Assembly: GCA_964544765.1 (NCBI GenBank)
Contig: CAZJDM010000028.1
Coordinates: forward strand, 1-34,981
Length of the DNA: 34,981 nucleotides
Direction of reading: 5' to 3'
Origin: CAZJDM01 sp964544765
Lineage (GTDB): Bacteria; Bdellovibrionota_B; Oligoflexia; CAYFLR01
Position 1 is the stretch's first letter. The number at the start of each line of letters is the position of its first letter. A program made the position numbers and the translations under genes. Shown here piece after piece: positions 18,178 through 26,460 of this stretch. The notes beneath the pieces were generated by a model. It was not told where the DNA came from. It saw nothing but the letters and a program-made list of their open reading frames with translations, and made no database searches.

Positions 18178-18462
18178 TTATGCAGCCTTTTTTTGCGGAC
18201 TTTGATCAACTATTTCCAATATTCTAATAGCAAATTTCTCATTGATAACAACAGCTTCGCCTCTAGCTAAAACCTTATCGTTAATAAATATCTCCAAAGG
18301 AGTATTGGCAGCTTGATCGAGTTGTACTATACTACCTGGAGTTAGACGAAGAACTTCCTTTATATCCATTTTAGTAGAACCAACTTGTACAGATAAGACA
18401 ATAGAAACATCCCCCAAATCAGACAGATCCAAACTGTTTAACCCATCAATAATAGTACTCAT
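18178..18462 (-). CDS. fliN: Flagellar motor switch protein FliN (minimal form)
   Basis: 94 residues, nearly only the SpoA/FliN C-terminal domain. It forms the lower ring of the flagellar C-ring, or the SctQ sorting platform in type III secretion. Family residues are clear: VSIVLSVQVGSTKMDIKEVL, PGSIVQLDQAANTPLEIFIN, and VLARGEAVVINEKFAIRILEIV near the end. It lacks the longer acidic N-terminus of many FliN proteins, and a short Lys-rich tail (QKKAA) follows. The ATG has GGAA six bases before it. No other flagellar gene is present; upstream on the same strand, 162 nt away, is the DUF4340 gene of the Gld-type transporter. A stem-loop lies in that gap. The family call is firm; whether it serves a flagellum or another secretion platform is not decided by the context. 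Confidence 0.88.
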   Translation of the reverse strand: MSTIIDGLNSLDLSDLGDVSIVLSVQVGSTKMDIKEVLRLTPGSIVQLDQAANTPLEIFINDKVLARGEAVVINEKFAIRILEIVDQSPQKKAA

Positions 18463-18520
18463 AAAAGTTCCATAATTGTTATTGTTAAAAATATTATATT
18501 GATGGGCACAATTTGTACAC

Positions 18521-18569
18521 CATCTCCATTAATACATTAAACTCTTATTAATATATTAATCGGAGGATG
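18521..18569. repeat. Long imperfect inverted repeat between the DUF4340 gene and fliN
   Basis: The left arm CATCTCCATTAATACATTAA (18521-18540) and right arm TTAATATATTAATCGGAGGATG (18548-18569) are reverse complements apart from two unpaired bases and one mismatch, around a 7-nt loop. The arms contain four ATTAAT-like hexamers at 18528, 18536, 18547 and 18555. In the fliN leader RNA it would fold into a hairpin of about 20 pairs ending some 60 nt before the start codon. There is no poly-T, so a terminator is less likely than an mRNA-processing element, an operator or a small repeat insertion. Confidence 0.6.
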
Positions 18570-18624
18570 TAATAATTAGTTTAGCAGTAACTTATCAATA
18601 AGTGTTAGCGCTACTCTGAGTTAC

Positions 18625-20205
18625 TTATTTTTCTTTATTTTCAGCTATCAGTTTACTTCTACTTGGAAACAAATCATCAATCTGGCTTTTTCTAATCAAA
18701 ACACTAGTACTGATCCCGCTTACTTTAGCTGAATAAATCTCATCAAAGATTTCTCTACTGGCCACTTCTATCTTATGTTTATTACCATCTTTCATTTTAA
18801 TTGTAGCGTGATACTTGGGGTGTTTTTTAGGTGTGCTTTGAAAAGACACCCCGTAACCCTTTACTTTGCTTATGTTTTTAATAAGATTATTTAGAGCGGA
18901 GTCATTTAACTTTTCCTTCTTCTTTAGTCCATACAGGGTCCATTTTTTCTTCTTGTTTCTTTTTACTGTGTATAAATTCTTACCATCATTAATGGATACA
19001 GAAGCAATTTGTTCTCTATCCAGTTTCAAAACCTCAAGATCAAAAACATCTTGCCCCTTAACAAACAGATCCATCACATTATACTTTGTTACCGAGTAAA
19101 TGTTGTTCTCTTTTCCATTTTGAACATAAAACTCATCCTTTTTTTCTTCCCCATCTACTACCTGTTTTCCAATAGACATTTCCCACTTTTTATCACCCTT
19201 AGTTTTCACCAGAACATTCATTTTTGATTTGGAAAGACCAAACTTACTGTCTCCTTTTTCGTTAGCCCCACCCACTATTTCTTTCGCTTTGAACTTTTTG
19301 ATCTTACCTAAAAGTTTTTTGACACCATCAGATCTTAAATTAAAAGCAAAGTTTTTGGTTTTAACCTTCCAGACATCTTTCTTAACCGTTTTAGGTTCTT
19401 GTTCTTTTTTGCTCTTATCGGCTTCCTTCTTATTTTTATCATCTTTATTCTTTTCTTCTGCTGGAACTTCAACTGTCTCTTTGACTAATTTAAATTTGGT
19501 AACAGATGAAGAAAATTCTATTTCATTCACATCATCAATTGTTTCTAAGGTATACATATTAAGATCTACAAATTTCTTATAGTCTGGACCTTTATCTTTT
19601 GAATATGCACCTACTTCGCTACGTAGATTTTTATTTACAACGTACACCGAGTTGGAATCTGCGGTTCTAACAAAATGAGTAGAGTAATCAGCGTTTTTTC
19701 CAACCATTAAGGTCCAGATAGGTTTATCTTTGGCTTTTTGATACAAGGCTATTCTCATCGCCTTTTTATCCTCTAACTCATAATCAGCCAAAACTTCTTT
19801 GGTATCAGAACGAAATTCTCCATTTAAATCTTGTAAAGACTTAAGTAACGATTCAACCTTGGATTTGTCTGCGCTTGCATTATAAACAGAGGGCATTTTC
19901 CACATTCCTTTAGTATTTTTTTTGATTACCAAATTCTCTCTGTTTTCCTCCAGTTTGGTAAAATCAATCGGTTGATCTGCTTCTTTGGCTTGATTTTTAT
20001 CTTTGCCAGCTTCATCTTTAACCACCTCATCAGGAGTCAGAATCTCAATTTTATCAATAGAATTCTTATCAATCGTAGAAGGAAACAAAGACACAAACTT
20101 CACCGCGTCAACAATCGACTCTCTTTTTTTATATTTTGCAACAAAGGAAATCAATGCCAGCACCAAGACCATACCGCCTAGTATTATTAACTTATTATTT
20201 TTCAT
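18625..20205 (-). CDS. DUF4340-domain membrane-anchored protein
   Basis: 526 residues; an N-terminal membrane segment (KLIILGGMVLVLALISFVA, about 5-23) anchors a long, very Lys/Asp-rich soluble part, presumably on the outer side. It has the features of DUF4340: a repeated pattern of residual side-chain and strand blocks such as GMWKMPSVYNASADKSKVESLLKSLQ (read in part: MWKMPS then ADKSKVESLL), a second copy-like block near KFKLVKETVE and VWKVKTKNFAFNLRSDGVKK, and a third near LYTVKRNKKKKWTLYG. A highly charged KNKDDKNKKEADKSKKEQE-type linker separates the first two blocks. DUF4340 genes commonly follow GldG-type permease genes, and here the gene starts 71 nt after that permease, with GGAAGAG before its ATG. 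Its exact role in the transporter is unknown. Confidence 0.82.
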   Translation of the reverse strand: MKNNKLIILGGMVLVLALISFVAKYKKRESIVDAVKFVSLFPSTIDKNSIDKIEILTPDEVVKDEAGKDKNQAKEADQPIDFTKLEENRENLVIKKNTKGMWKMPSVYNASADKSKVESLLKSLQDLNGEFRSDTKEVLADYELEDKKAMRIALYQKAKDKPIWTLMVGKNADYSTHFVRTADSNSVYVVNKNLRSEVGAYSKDKGPDYKKFVDLNMYTLETIDDVNEIEFSSSVTKFKLVKETVEVPAEEKNKDDKNKKEADKSKKEQEPKTVKKDVWKVKTKNFAFNLRSDGVKKLLGKIKKFKAKEIVGGANEKGDSKFGLSKSKMNVLVKTKGDKKWEMSIGKQVVDGEEKKDEFYVQNGKENNIYSVTKYNVMDLFVKGQDVFDLEVLKLDREQIASVSINDGKNLYTVKRNKKKKWTLYGLKKKEKLNDSALNNLIKNISKVKGYGVSFQSTPKKHPKYHATIKMKDGNKHKIEVASREIFDEIYSAKVSGISTSVLIRKSQIDDLFPSRSKLIAENKEK

Positions 20206-20276
20206 TGCTCTTCCAGCCTCCCTATATTAATTTTATCTTAAAATAAAACCAAAAATATCAATAACCCTGTAAAAAA

Positions 20277-22769
20277 CTAAACATGAGCATTTGATAATTG
20301 TCGCATATACTCTTCTCTGGATTTTTTACGACGATAAAATATTGTTAAACCAATTACAGCCACAATCAGATTAATCAGAACGAAATTAGCAAATTTCCAA
20401 AAAGCCCTGGCACCTTTTGAAGGCTTAGGAATAACTCGATTTATAGCTTTTTTGGCTCTTACTTGGATCAAATCGTCTCCTAAAGAAAGGGCATCTACAC
20501 TATTAATGAAAAAGTCAAGATTAGATCTTTGTAAGAAGTTTTTACGAAACATCTGAGTTCCCCCTACAATAATTAGCTTTCCTGGTTTTTCTTTATAGTC
20601 ACTAAAAGATTCTCCTGGTTTTTTGGGAGCACCTTCTTCATTGCTAGCCCAAGCTGGTCGCAACTTATCTTTAAAAAAGTTGGGAAACTGACCGGTAACT
20701 AAAGCAGCAACAGGTATTTTTCTCTGTCCCTCACCAGGAACCTTAAAACTGGCCTGACTTAAAGAAGACGACGCTTTAACCGTCCAGCCTTTTTCAGAAG
20801 TTGTCATTAATCTGGTCAATTTAAGTTTATTTTCTTTAACCTTCTTATCATCAATTTCTAAAGGACTTCCCCATAAATAAAACATTCCCGACAATCTAGA
20901 GGTAATTGATACATCCGGATTCATCGACTCTTGAAGTAGCATTATTTGAATAGGCAGATTTAAGGTTATGCCTCCTCCTAACATTGCCGCTAATGGATTA
21001 GATGGGTCAGAAACCGTTAATGGTTGATGATTCTCATCCATTAAAATGTCAGATGAAATATTAACACCATAATGCTTTAAAAGATCCTCAACCTGAGGTT
21101 CTTCTTTCTGCTGTGAAATACTCATTCGCCGGTTTTCTACTCTATAGTTCCAGTTATAATTCTGAACCGCTAAGAAAACATTTTTCCCTTCTACTAAAGC
21201 TTTGTTTATTTCAAAGCGTTGGCGATCTTCTAACTCTCGTGGATTAACTATTACCAAGGTATCATATTTGTCGGGTAAAGGAGAACTTTCGGTTAAGTCA
21301 ACTCGTTTTACCTCGTATTTTTCATGCCCCAATATTTGCTCAAGGTAGATATATGGATCTTCAGATTGTGGAATTTGTTTCCCCATCTGCATATATATTT
21401 TCCTCATCATGGGACTGATTTTAAACGCCTCTTTAGGAGCAACTAATGCTATTGTAGGCATTTTATCTCGAGTCATTTTATAAACACCACTTACTATCTG
21501 ATACTCTAGTTCATGTATGTTCTGGGGAACTACTTGAGGAATTAACTCTTCCTTTTTGTCTTTATAGGCAATACCTATAGATGAATAGATCAGAACATTA
21601 ACTACTGAATCCTCTCTAATAGCCCTTGCTGAAAAGGGCTTTATACCCTTATCCAGGAGTCTTTTTTCAATAGCTTCCTCTGCCTTTGTTTTCTTTTCAC
21701 CATCAGGAGTTTCCTCACCCATAGCATTAGCTGCTTCCATGTGGATAACGTTAAATTTTATTCTCCCTCGTGAAGCTATTTTCATCTCTGTTAACTTATC
21801 TGAAATGTCCTGCTCTAAATTCTTCAATTCTGTAGGCATTTTATCCTTAGGGGTGATATATAGTTTTAAATTTACAGGAACATTAAGTTTTCCCAGAATT
21901 CTCTTGGTAGCGTCGGATACAGTGTAAATTTTTCCTTCAGTTGTATCAAACCTTCCCAAACTAAAATCGGCCAATATCCAGTTAAACAAAAGACCTGCAA
22001 TCATTGCTAAAACCACACCGCTTGATAATGATAATTTTAAGCCGCCACGATTCCTGATTTCCAAATAAAAACCATTTAAGAAAAGAAACAAAGCAGACCA
22101 GGATAAGAAAAACAAGATGTCGGTCATCTCGATTATTCCTCTGGAAAAAGCGGCATAATGAACATTAAAACCAATTACCTCTCCTAATAGAGATCCAAAT
22201 CCCGAAAAAACTCCATCTACATATGCCTGAATAAAGTCAGTTCCAAATAGAAACATTACCATGTTAGCCATTAGAGCTGCTACAAAGGCCACCATTTGAT
22301 CCTTACAAAGGCCAGAAATAAAAATGCCAATGCTAAGCATCATGGTTCCTAGTAAAAACGCTCCTAAATAAGAGGAGAAAATTTGCCCTATATCAGGTTC
22401 ACCTAACACTACTAACATCAAAGGAATAACTAAAGTACCTAACATGGCCCAAGCAAAGAATGCTAATGACGCCAAAAATTTTCCTAAAACAACCTCATAT
22501 GATTTCATAGGAAAGGTCATTATCATTTCAAATGTATTATCTTTTCGTTCCTCGGCCCAAAGACGCATAGTAACAGCGGGAATGAAAACACAGAGTATGA
22601 TAGGCAACATATTAAAGAAATTACGCATGTCAGCCATAGGAAAAGTAAAAAAAGGTGTGATATAAAGACCTATTCCTAATAATAAGAACACTATTATAAA
22701 CATATATCCCAGTAACGACCGGAAATATACATTGTACTCCCGTTCAAAAATAGTAAGTAAATTTTTCAT
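20277..22769 (-). CDS. ABC-2 permease fused to GldG-type extracytoplasmic domain
   Basis: 830 residues. The N-terminal part (about 1-245) is an ABC-2 type permease with six or so membrane segments; MRLWAEERKDNTFEMIMTF is the conserved cytoplasmic coupling region. A further membrane segment at about 250-268 leads into FSLGRFDTTEGKIYTVSDAT, the characteristic start of the GldG/ABC_transp_aux domain, which continues to about residue 650 with LVIVNPRELEDRQRFEINKA. A last membrane segment lies near 797-815 before a basic tail. In Flavobacterium gliding, GldF and GldG are separate; fused versions are known in other phyla. The ATG lies 2 nt after the ATPase stop with GGAG inside that gene, so the two are translationally coupled. 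The cargo is unknown. Confidence 0.88.
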   Translation of the reverse strand: MKNLLTIFEREYNVYFRSLLGYMFIIVFLLLGIGLYITPFFTFPMADMRNFFNMLPIILCVFIPAVTMRLWAEERKDNTFEMIMTFPMKSYEVVLGKFLASLAFFAWAMLGTLVIPLMLVVLGEPDIGQIFSSYLGAFLLGTMMLSIGIFISGLCKDQMVAFVAALMANMVMFLFGTDFIQAYVDGVFSGFGSLLGEVIGFNVHYAAFSRGIIEMTDILFFLSWSALFLFLNGFYLEIRNRGGLKLSLSSGVVLAMIAGLLFNWILADFSLGRFDTTEGKIYTVSDATKRILGKLNVPVNLKLYITPKDKMPTELKNLEQDISDKLTEMKIASRGRIKFNVIHMEAANAMGEETPDGEKKTKAEEAIEKRLLDKGIKPFSARAIREDSVVNVLIYSSIGIAYKDKKEELIPQVVPQNIHELEYQIVSGVYKMTRDKMPTIALVAPKEAFKISPMMRKIYMQMGKQIPQSEDPYIYLEQILGHEKYEVKRVDLTESSPLPDKYDTLVIVNPRELEDRQRFEINKALVEGKNVFLAVQNYNWNYRVENRRMSISQQKEEPQVEDLLKHYGVNISSDILMDENHQPLTVSDPSNPLAAMLGGGITLNLPIQIMLLQESMNPDVSITSRLSGMFYLWGSPLEIDDKKVKENKLKLTRLMTTSEKGWTVKASSSLSQASFKVPGEGQRKIPVAALVTGQFPNFFKDKLRPAWASNEEGAPKKPGESFSDYKEKPGKLIIVGGTQMFRKNFLQRSNLDFFINSVDALSLGDDLIQVRAKKAINRVIPKPSKGARAFWKFANFVLINLIVAVIGLTIFYRRKKSREEYMRQLSNAHV

Positions 22770-22771
22770 AT

Positions 22772-23707
22772 CTAGTCTCCTCGCTCAGTCAATGCTAAAA
22801 AGGTTTCTTCTAATGAATAAGGAACATCTTTTAAAAGTCCAATTTGCCATTGGTTTTGTTTGGCAATTTCGCCTACCTTGTTCCAAAGCATCTTGCCCCC
22901 ATCTGAATAGAGCTCGAAACTATGATACCCATCCATTTCATGAATGTACTTACATTCTTTACAGTCATCTAACGCATTTAGGCTATTATAAACAGAGTCT
23001 TTTTCTCCATAAACCGACACATGCATTTTCTCTAATGAATGAGCCCTGTTTTGTAGATCCTGTAAAGTACCATCCCCAACAATTTTACCTCTTGTAATAA
23101 TCACTATTCGATCAGAAACAGCTTGAGCTTCCTGTAAAATATGAGTTGAAAGGATTACTGTCTTCGATTCTCCCAGTTTTCTGATTAAAGCTCGAATCTC
23201 CATAATTTGGTGGGGATCCAAACCTGATGTAGGTTCATCTAAAATTATTATCTCTGGATCATGGATCAAGGTTTGGGCTATACCGACTCTTTGCCTATAT
23301 CCTTTAGAAAGCTCCCCGCAAAGCTTGCGATAAACTGATTTAATTCCACATTTTTCAACTACCCAGTCAATTCTTTCCTTAAGAAAGTCTCCGCCTAATG
23401 CTCGCGCTTTACCCACAAAATATAGATAATCTCTTACTTCCATATCGAGATATAAAGGAAGTATTTCTGGCAAATAACCGATTCTGGATCTCACTTCAAT
23501 CGGATTTTCAACGACATCAAACCCAGCTACCGTTGCTTTCCCTCCACTTGGATGCAAATAAGTAGTTAATATTCTCATAGTGGTTGACTTGCCAGCACCA
23601 TTTGGTCCCAGCAGACCTACGACTTCAGACTTCCTAACTTCAAATGAAACGTTGTCCAAAGCCTTAAGGGTACCATAGTACATTTCCAAACCCTCGACTT
23701 TTATCAT
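22772..23707 (-). CDS. ABC transporter ATPase, GldA-like
   Basis: 311 residues from the ATG at 23707, chosen because AAGGAG lies five bases upstream; a GTG two codons earlier is possible but overlaps the box. All nucleotide-binding motifs are intact: Walker A GPNGAGKSTT, Q-loop region IGYLPEILPLY, signature LSKGYRQRVGIAQTL, Walker B IIILDEPTSGLDP and the switch STHILQEA. About 80 extra residues follow the core, ending YSLEETFLALTERGD, the usual tail of ABC-2 exporter ATPases. It pairs with the fused permease directly downstream. The 250 nt between this gene and the coiled-coil gene upstream (23714-23963) shows no clear promoter or RNA element to me. Confidence 0.93.
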   Translation of the reverse strand: MIKVEGLEMYYGTLKALDNVSFEVRKSEVVGLLGPNGAGKSTTMRILTTYLHPSGGKATVAGFDVVENPIEVRSRIGYLPEILPLYLDMEVRDYLYFVGKARALGGDFLKERIDWVVEKCGIKSVYRKLCGELSKGYRQRVGIAQTLIHDPEIIILDEPTSGLDPHQIMEIRALIRKLGESKTVILSTHILQEAQAVSDRIVIITRGKIVGDGTLQDLQNRAHSLEKMHVSVYGEKDSVYNSLNALDDCKECKYIHEMDGYHSFELYSDGGKMLWNKVGEIAKQNQWQIGLLKDVPYSLEETFLALTERGD

Positions 23708-23963
23708 GTCCACTCCTTTAAACTATTATTAATTAAAATTCTACTTTCAAACTTTATTCACTTTTTATTTAGAGCATTTTACAGAACTTTGATATTTTTT
23801 TGCTACCTATAGAGCCAATCCAAGTTACTATTATAAAAATTTATGATTAAATGTAAATTAAAAAAACATTAGAAATTATTAATAATATGCTGGAAAAAAT
23901 TTATCATATAGGGAAAGATGGTCAAAAGGCTGAAGATAAATACACTGCGGGTATAAATAATTT

Positions 23964-24749
23964 TTATATACCAAAAAACTTTTTCGTTTTCTCCATCACT
24001 TTGTCGAGGATTTTTCGAAAATGATTAACCCTATCTTCCATTTTGGCCATAGTTTTATCCGACTTCTTACTAAATTGTTCGATATTGGTACCAAATCGAT
24101 TTACCCTGGTTCCAAACCCATCGACCTTTTTTCCAAATTGATCAACCTTACTGCCAAATTTTTTTATTTTTACATAAGTTGAATCAAGCTTAGGGTTTAA
24201 ACCCTCTATTTTTTGATTTACCTTTTTATATATCTCATTGTTAGAGTTTTGGAACTTTTCTATTCGTGATATGGAAAGTTCAAGTCTTTTATCTATCAAT
24301 CCAAAAGATTCCTCATACCTTTGATACAAATCGTTTACAACCTCATCTACTTTATCATCAAATTTGCCAATTCGATAAAACGTATATAGATTGGTTACAA
24401 CAAGACAGGTAATTACCAAGACTATCATTACAATTACAGATAAAACCCCTAAATTTCTTACTGGTTTTTGGAACCTATCAAAGGTCAATTCAGTAAATTT
24501 TTCTTCTTGCAGAGCTTGAACTCTTTCAATTTCATCCTGTAACCCTTTAATTTTTCCTTCTAATTCCTCAATAGTAGTTTCCGCACAGTGTAATTTGTCA
24601 ACTGTTGCTTGTTTTTCAGCCTCTTCAGCGACCAACTGACCTTCAAACCGTTTTATAATATCTGCGGCACTAGTCGACCCAGCTTCAAGCTGAGCGAAGC
24701 CATTCTTAATCTTTTCAATTACTTCCTGAAAATTTATATCTTTTGACAT
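23964..24749 (-). CDS. Membrane-anchored coiled-coil protein with FG-heptad repeats
   Basis: 261 residues, no family recognised. Residues 1-90 are soluble and helical with a likely coiled coil (EELEGKIKGLQDEIERVQAL). One membrane segment lies at about 100-124 (LGVLSVIVMIVLVITCLVV). The rest, about 125-261, is a second long coiled coil, with DDKVDEVVNDLYQRYEE and ISRIEKF. Within it are five consecutive heptads of the form F-G-x-[KR]-[VI]-[DNE]-x (KFGSKVDQFGKKVDGFGTRV and onward), encoded by 21-bp DNA repeats. The topology suggests a rod-like envelope protein with coiled coils on both sides of the membrane. It stands apart from its neighbours, 147 nt from the divergent DHH phosphatase gene. No clear ribosome-binding site precedes the ATG. 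Confidence 0.7.
   Translation of the reverse strand: MSKDINFQEVIEKIKNGFAQLEAGSTSAADIIKRFEGQLVAEEAEKQATVDKLHCAETTIEELEGKIKGLQDEIERVQALQEEKFTELTFDRFQKPVRNLGVLSVIVMIVLVITCLVVTNLYTFYRIGKFDDKVDEVVNDLYQRYEESFGLIDKRLELSISRIEKFQNSNNEIYKKVNQKIEGLNPKLDSTYVKIKKFGSKVDQFGKKVDGFGTRVNRFGTNIEQFSKKSDKTMAKMEDRVNHFRKILDKVMEKTKKFFGI
24070..24174 (-). repeat. Five 21-bp tandem coding repeats
   Basis: Units start at 24070, 24091, 24112, 24133 and 24154 on the plus strand, each beginning CCAAA or CTAAA and mostly continuing TNGATNNACC. They encode the FG heptads of the coiled-coil protein. The 21-bp length equals exactly seven codons, so gain or loss of a unit would keep both the frame and the heptad register. Confidence 0.75.
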
Positions 24750-24896
24750 ATACTATGAATAATATTACTGATTTCAGATCAGATCAAGTTAAAAATGGAT
24801 GTTTTTACATTTAGACATTTTTCCCTTGAGAAAAAGCACTATTTATGGTTGAAATTAGACTTGTCTTAGTTGTGTTATTCTATAGAAGGGAAAAAA

Positions 24897-26009
24897 ATGA
24901 ATACTAAACACGTATCTGGATTAAATGAATATTTAAAGGATTTAAAAGGAAAATTAAATACTAACCAAGCTTGGCAAATCGTAATAGGTAACGAAGCCTC
25001 AGATCTTGATTCAATGGCTTCTTCAGTAACATATGCTTACTGGCTAAGTAAAAACAAAGAATCTTCAACAACTTACCTCCCGGTAATGAACATTCCCCGA
25101 GCAGATTTTAAACTACGTACCGAAGCAGTATATCTTTTTAACAAAGCCGGAGTAGATTTAGACAACTTAGTTTTTACTGACGAAATTGATTTAAACGCTC
25201 TAAATAATCAGGGCCAAACCAAGTTTATTTTAATGGACCACAATAAATTAGCTTCCAATCAAACATCGTTTGCTGACAACGTTGTGGAGGTATTGGATCA
25301 CCATGCGGATGAGAATTTATATAATAATGCCCAAAAAGTCATTGAACTGGTTGGTTCTACTACCACTTTAGTATGTGAAAGAATCATTCAAAATAACCCA
25401 GAATTACTAAAAGAAGATGTTTGTTCTCTACTTTTAGGAACTATTTTATTGGACACAGTTAACTTAGATCCTGAAGCAGAGCGAGTTACACCTAAAGATG
25501 ATGAAATGGCACACAAATTAATGGAAGTTTGCTCAATGTCACAACAGGATTTATTTGACAAGGTTCAATTTGAGAAATTTAATGTTGCATCTTTAGATAC
25601 CGTTGATTTATTACGAAAAGACTATAAAGAGTGGCAACTAGGAAATGTCAAATGTGGAATTAGTTCTGTTTTATTGTCTGTTAATCAATGGGACAATAAA
25701 GATAAGGAACTAAAAAAAGAGTTTTCTTCTTATTGTAAATCTCGCAAGCTGGACGTTTTATTTGCTATGAATGCCTATACTGATCCTGATTTTCACCGAG
25801 AATTGGTAGTTTATAGCCCTAATTCAGAAGTTTTCAACAAAACACTAGATTTTCTTAATGAAACCAACCTTAATTTAGAGTCCATCAACTTACCTAATCA
25901 AAAAACAGATGCTGATGGTCAGGTAACCTATTTTAAACAAGGTCACTTGGGAATGTCTCGTAAGAAACTGCAACCACTATTAAATGAGTTTTATACTACC
26001 AACAAATAG
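24897..26009 (+). CDS. DHH/DHHA2 phosphatase of the PRUNE/PPX1 exopolyphosphatase type
   Basis: 370 residues from the ATG at 24897, which has GAAGGGA just upstream; a TTG-start extension at 24870 would place that box inside the gene. Metal-binding motifs of the DHH superfamily are all present: GNEASDLDS (31-39), LMDHN (113-116), VLDHHADE (132-139) and LLDTVNL (184-190). The RVTPKDDEMA segment after motif IV and the ending YFKQGHLGMSRKKLQPLL match the PRUNE/yeast PPX1 branch of the DHHA2 family better than the family II inorganic pyrophosphatases. Expected activity is metal-dependent hydrolysis of short polyphosphates, pyrophosphate or nucleoside tetraphosphates in the cytoplasm. The gene is monocistronic; nothing linked to polyphosphate lies nearby. 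Confidence 0.87.
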   Translation: MNTKHVSGLNEYLKDLKGKLNTNQAWQIVIGNEASDLDSMASSVTYAYWLSKNKESSTTYLPVMNIPRADFKLRTEAVYLFNKAGVDLDNLVFTDEIDLNALNNQGQTKFILMDHNKLASNQTSFADNVVEVLDHHADENLYNNAQKVIELVGSTTTLVCERIIQNNPELLKEDVCSLLLGTILLDTVNLDPEAERVTPKDDEMAHKLMEVCSMSQQDLFDKVQFEKFNVASLDTVDLLRKDYKEWQLGNVKCGISSVLLSVNQWDNKDKELKKEFSSYCKSRKLDVLFAMNAYTDPDFHRELVVYSPNSEVFNKTLDFLNETNLNLESINLPNQKTDADGQVTYFKQGHLGMSRKKLQPLLNEFYTTNK

Positions 26010-26379
26010 CTTTCCAACACTTTTGGGTTGAGAGCCACTAAATTTCATATTTTCAAAGGTTATATTGTCAGCTCCGGATGTTTTTAGTTAGTATCTGATT
26101 ATTTTGAATTTGAATCGTGTCTCTATAAATAAAAACCGGCACATCAGAACTATGAATGATAGCAATGGTGTAAATACCGTTATGAAGAAAGATGATGGCT
26201 CTAATTTCCCTGAGTACAAATTGTTAATATCTTAACTTAAACAAGCTGTTTTTCAAGATACATTAGATTAAAATATTGACATAACGAAAACATTGATTTA
26301 ACTCTTTTAGTTATAGAGACTTAATGATTGATATGGTGTCTTGATTATTGATTTATGTATTCTTGACACCGTTTCTTAA
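26010..26379 (+). other. 370-bp stretch without a convincing gene
   Basis: All six frames are broken by stops. The longest plus-strand reading of note is a 27-codon frame from the ATG at about 26142, without a ribosome-binding site. I see no tRNA-like fold and no repeat shared with the rest of the window. A hairpin begins at its right end. The stretch may be decayed sequence belonging to the truncated frame that follows. Confidence 0.4.
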
Positions 26380-26394
26380 CTATTCAAGAACGGT
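26368..26394 (+). terminator. Hairpin followed by TTTT, possible terminator
   Basis: ACCGTTTCTT pairs with AAGAACGGT (one bulged T) around an 8-nt loop, followed by TTTTAAA. It could end transcripts coming from the DHH phosphatase gene, although it lies 360 nt after that stop. It also overlaps the open frame that runs into the next reading frame, which argues against that frame being translated from further upstream. Confidence 0.35.
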
Positions 26395-26460
26395 TTTAAA
26401 TCTAGAGCATTATATAATGAAGAAATTATTCAGGACAATATATCTATATTTAGCATCCGT

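Noticed and set aside
23887..24024. 45-codon plus-strand frame from an ATG in the gap after the coiled-coil gene
   Set aside because: No ribosome-binding site, and its second half is antisense to the coiled-coil gene.
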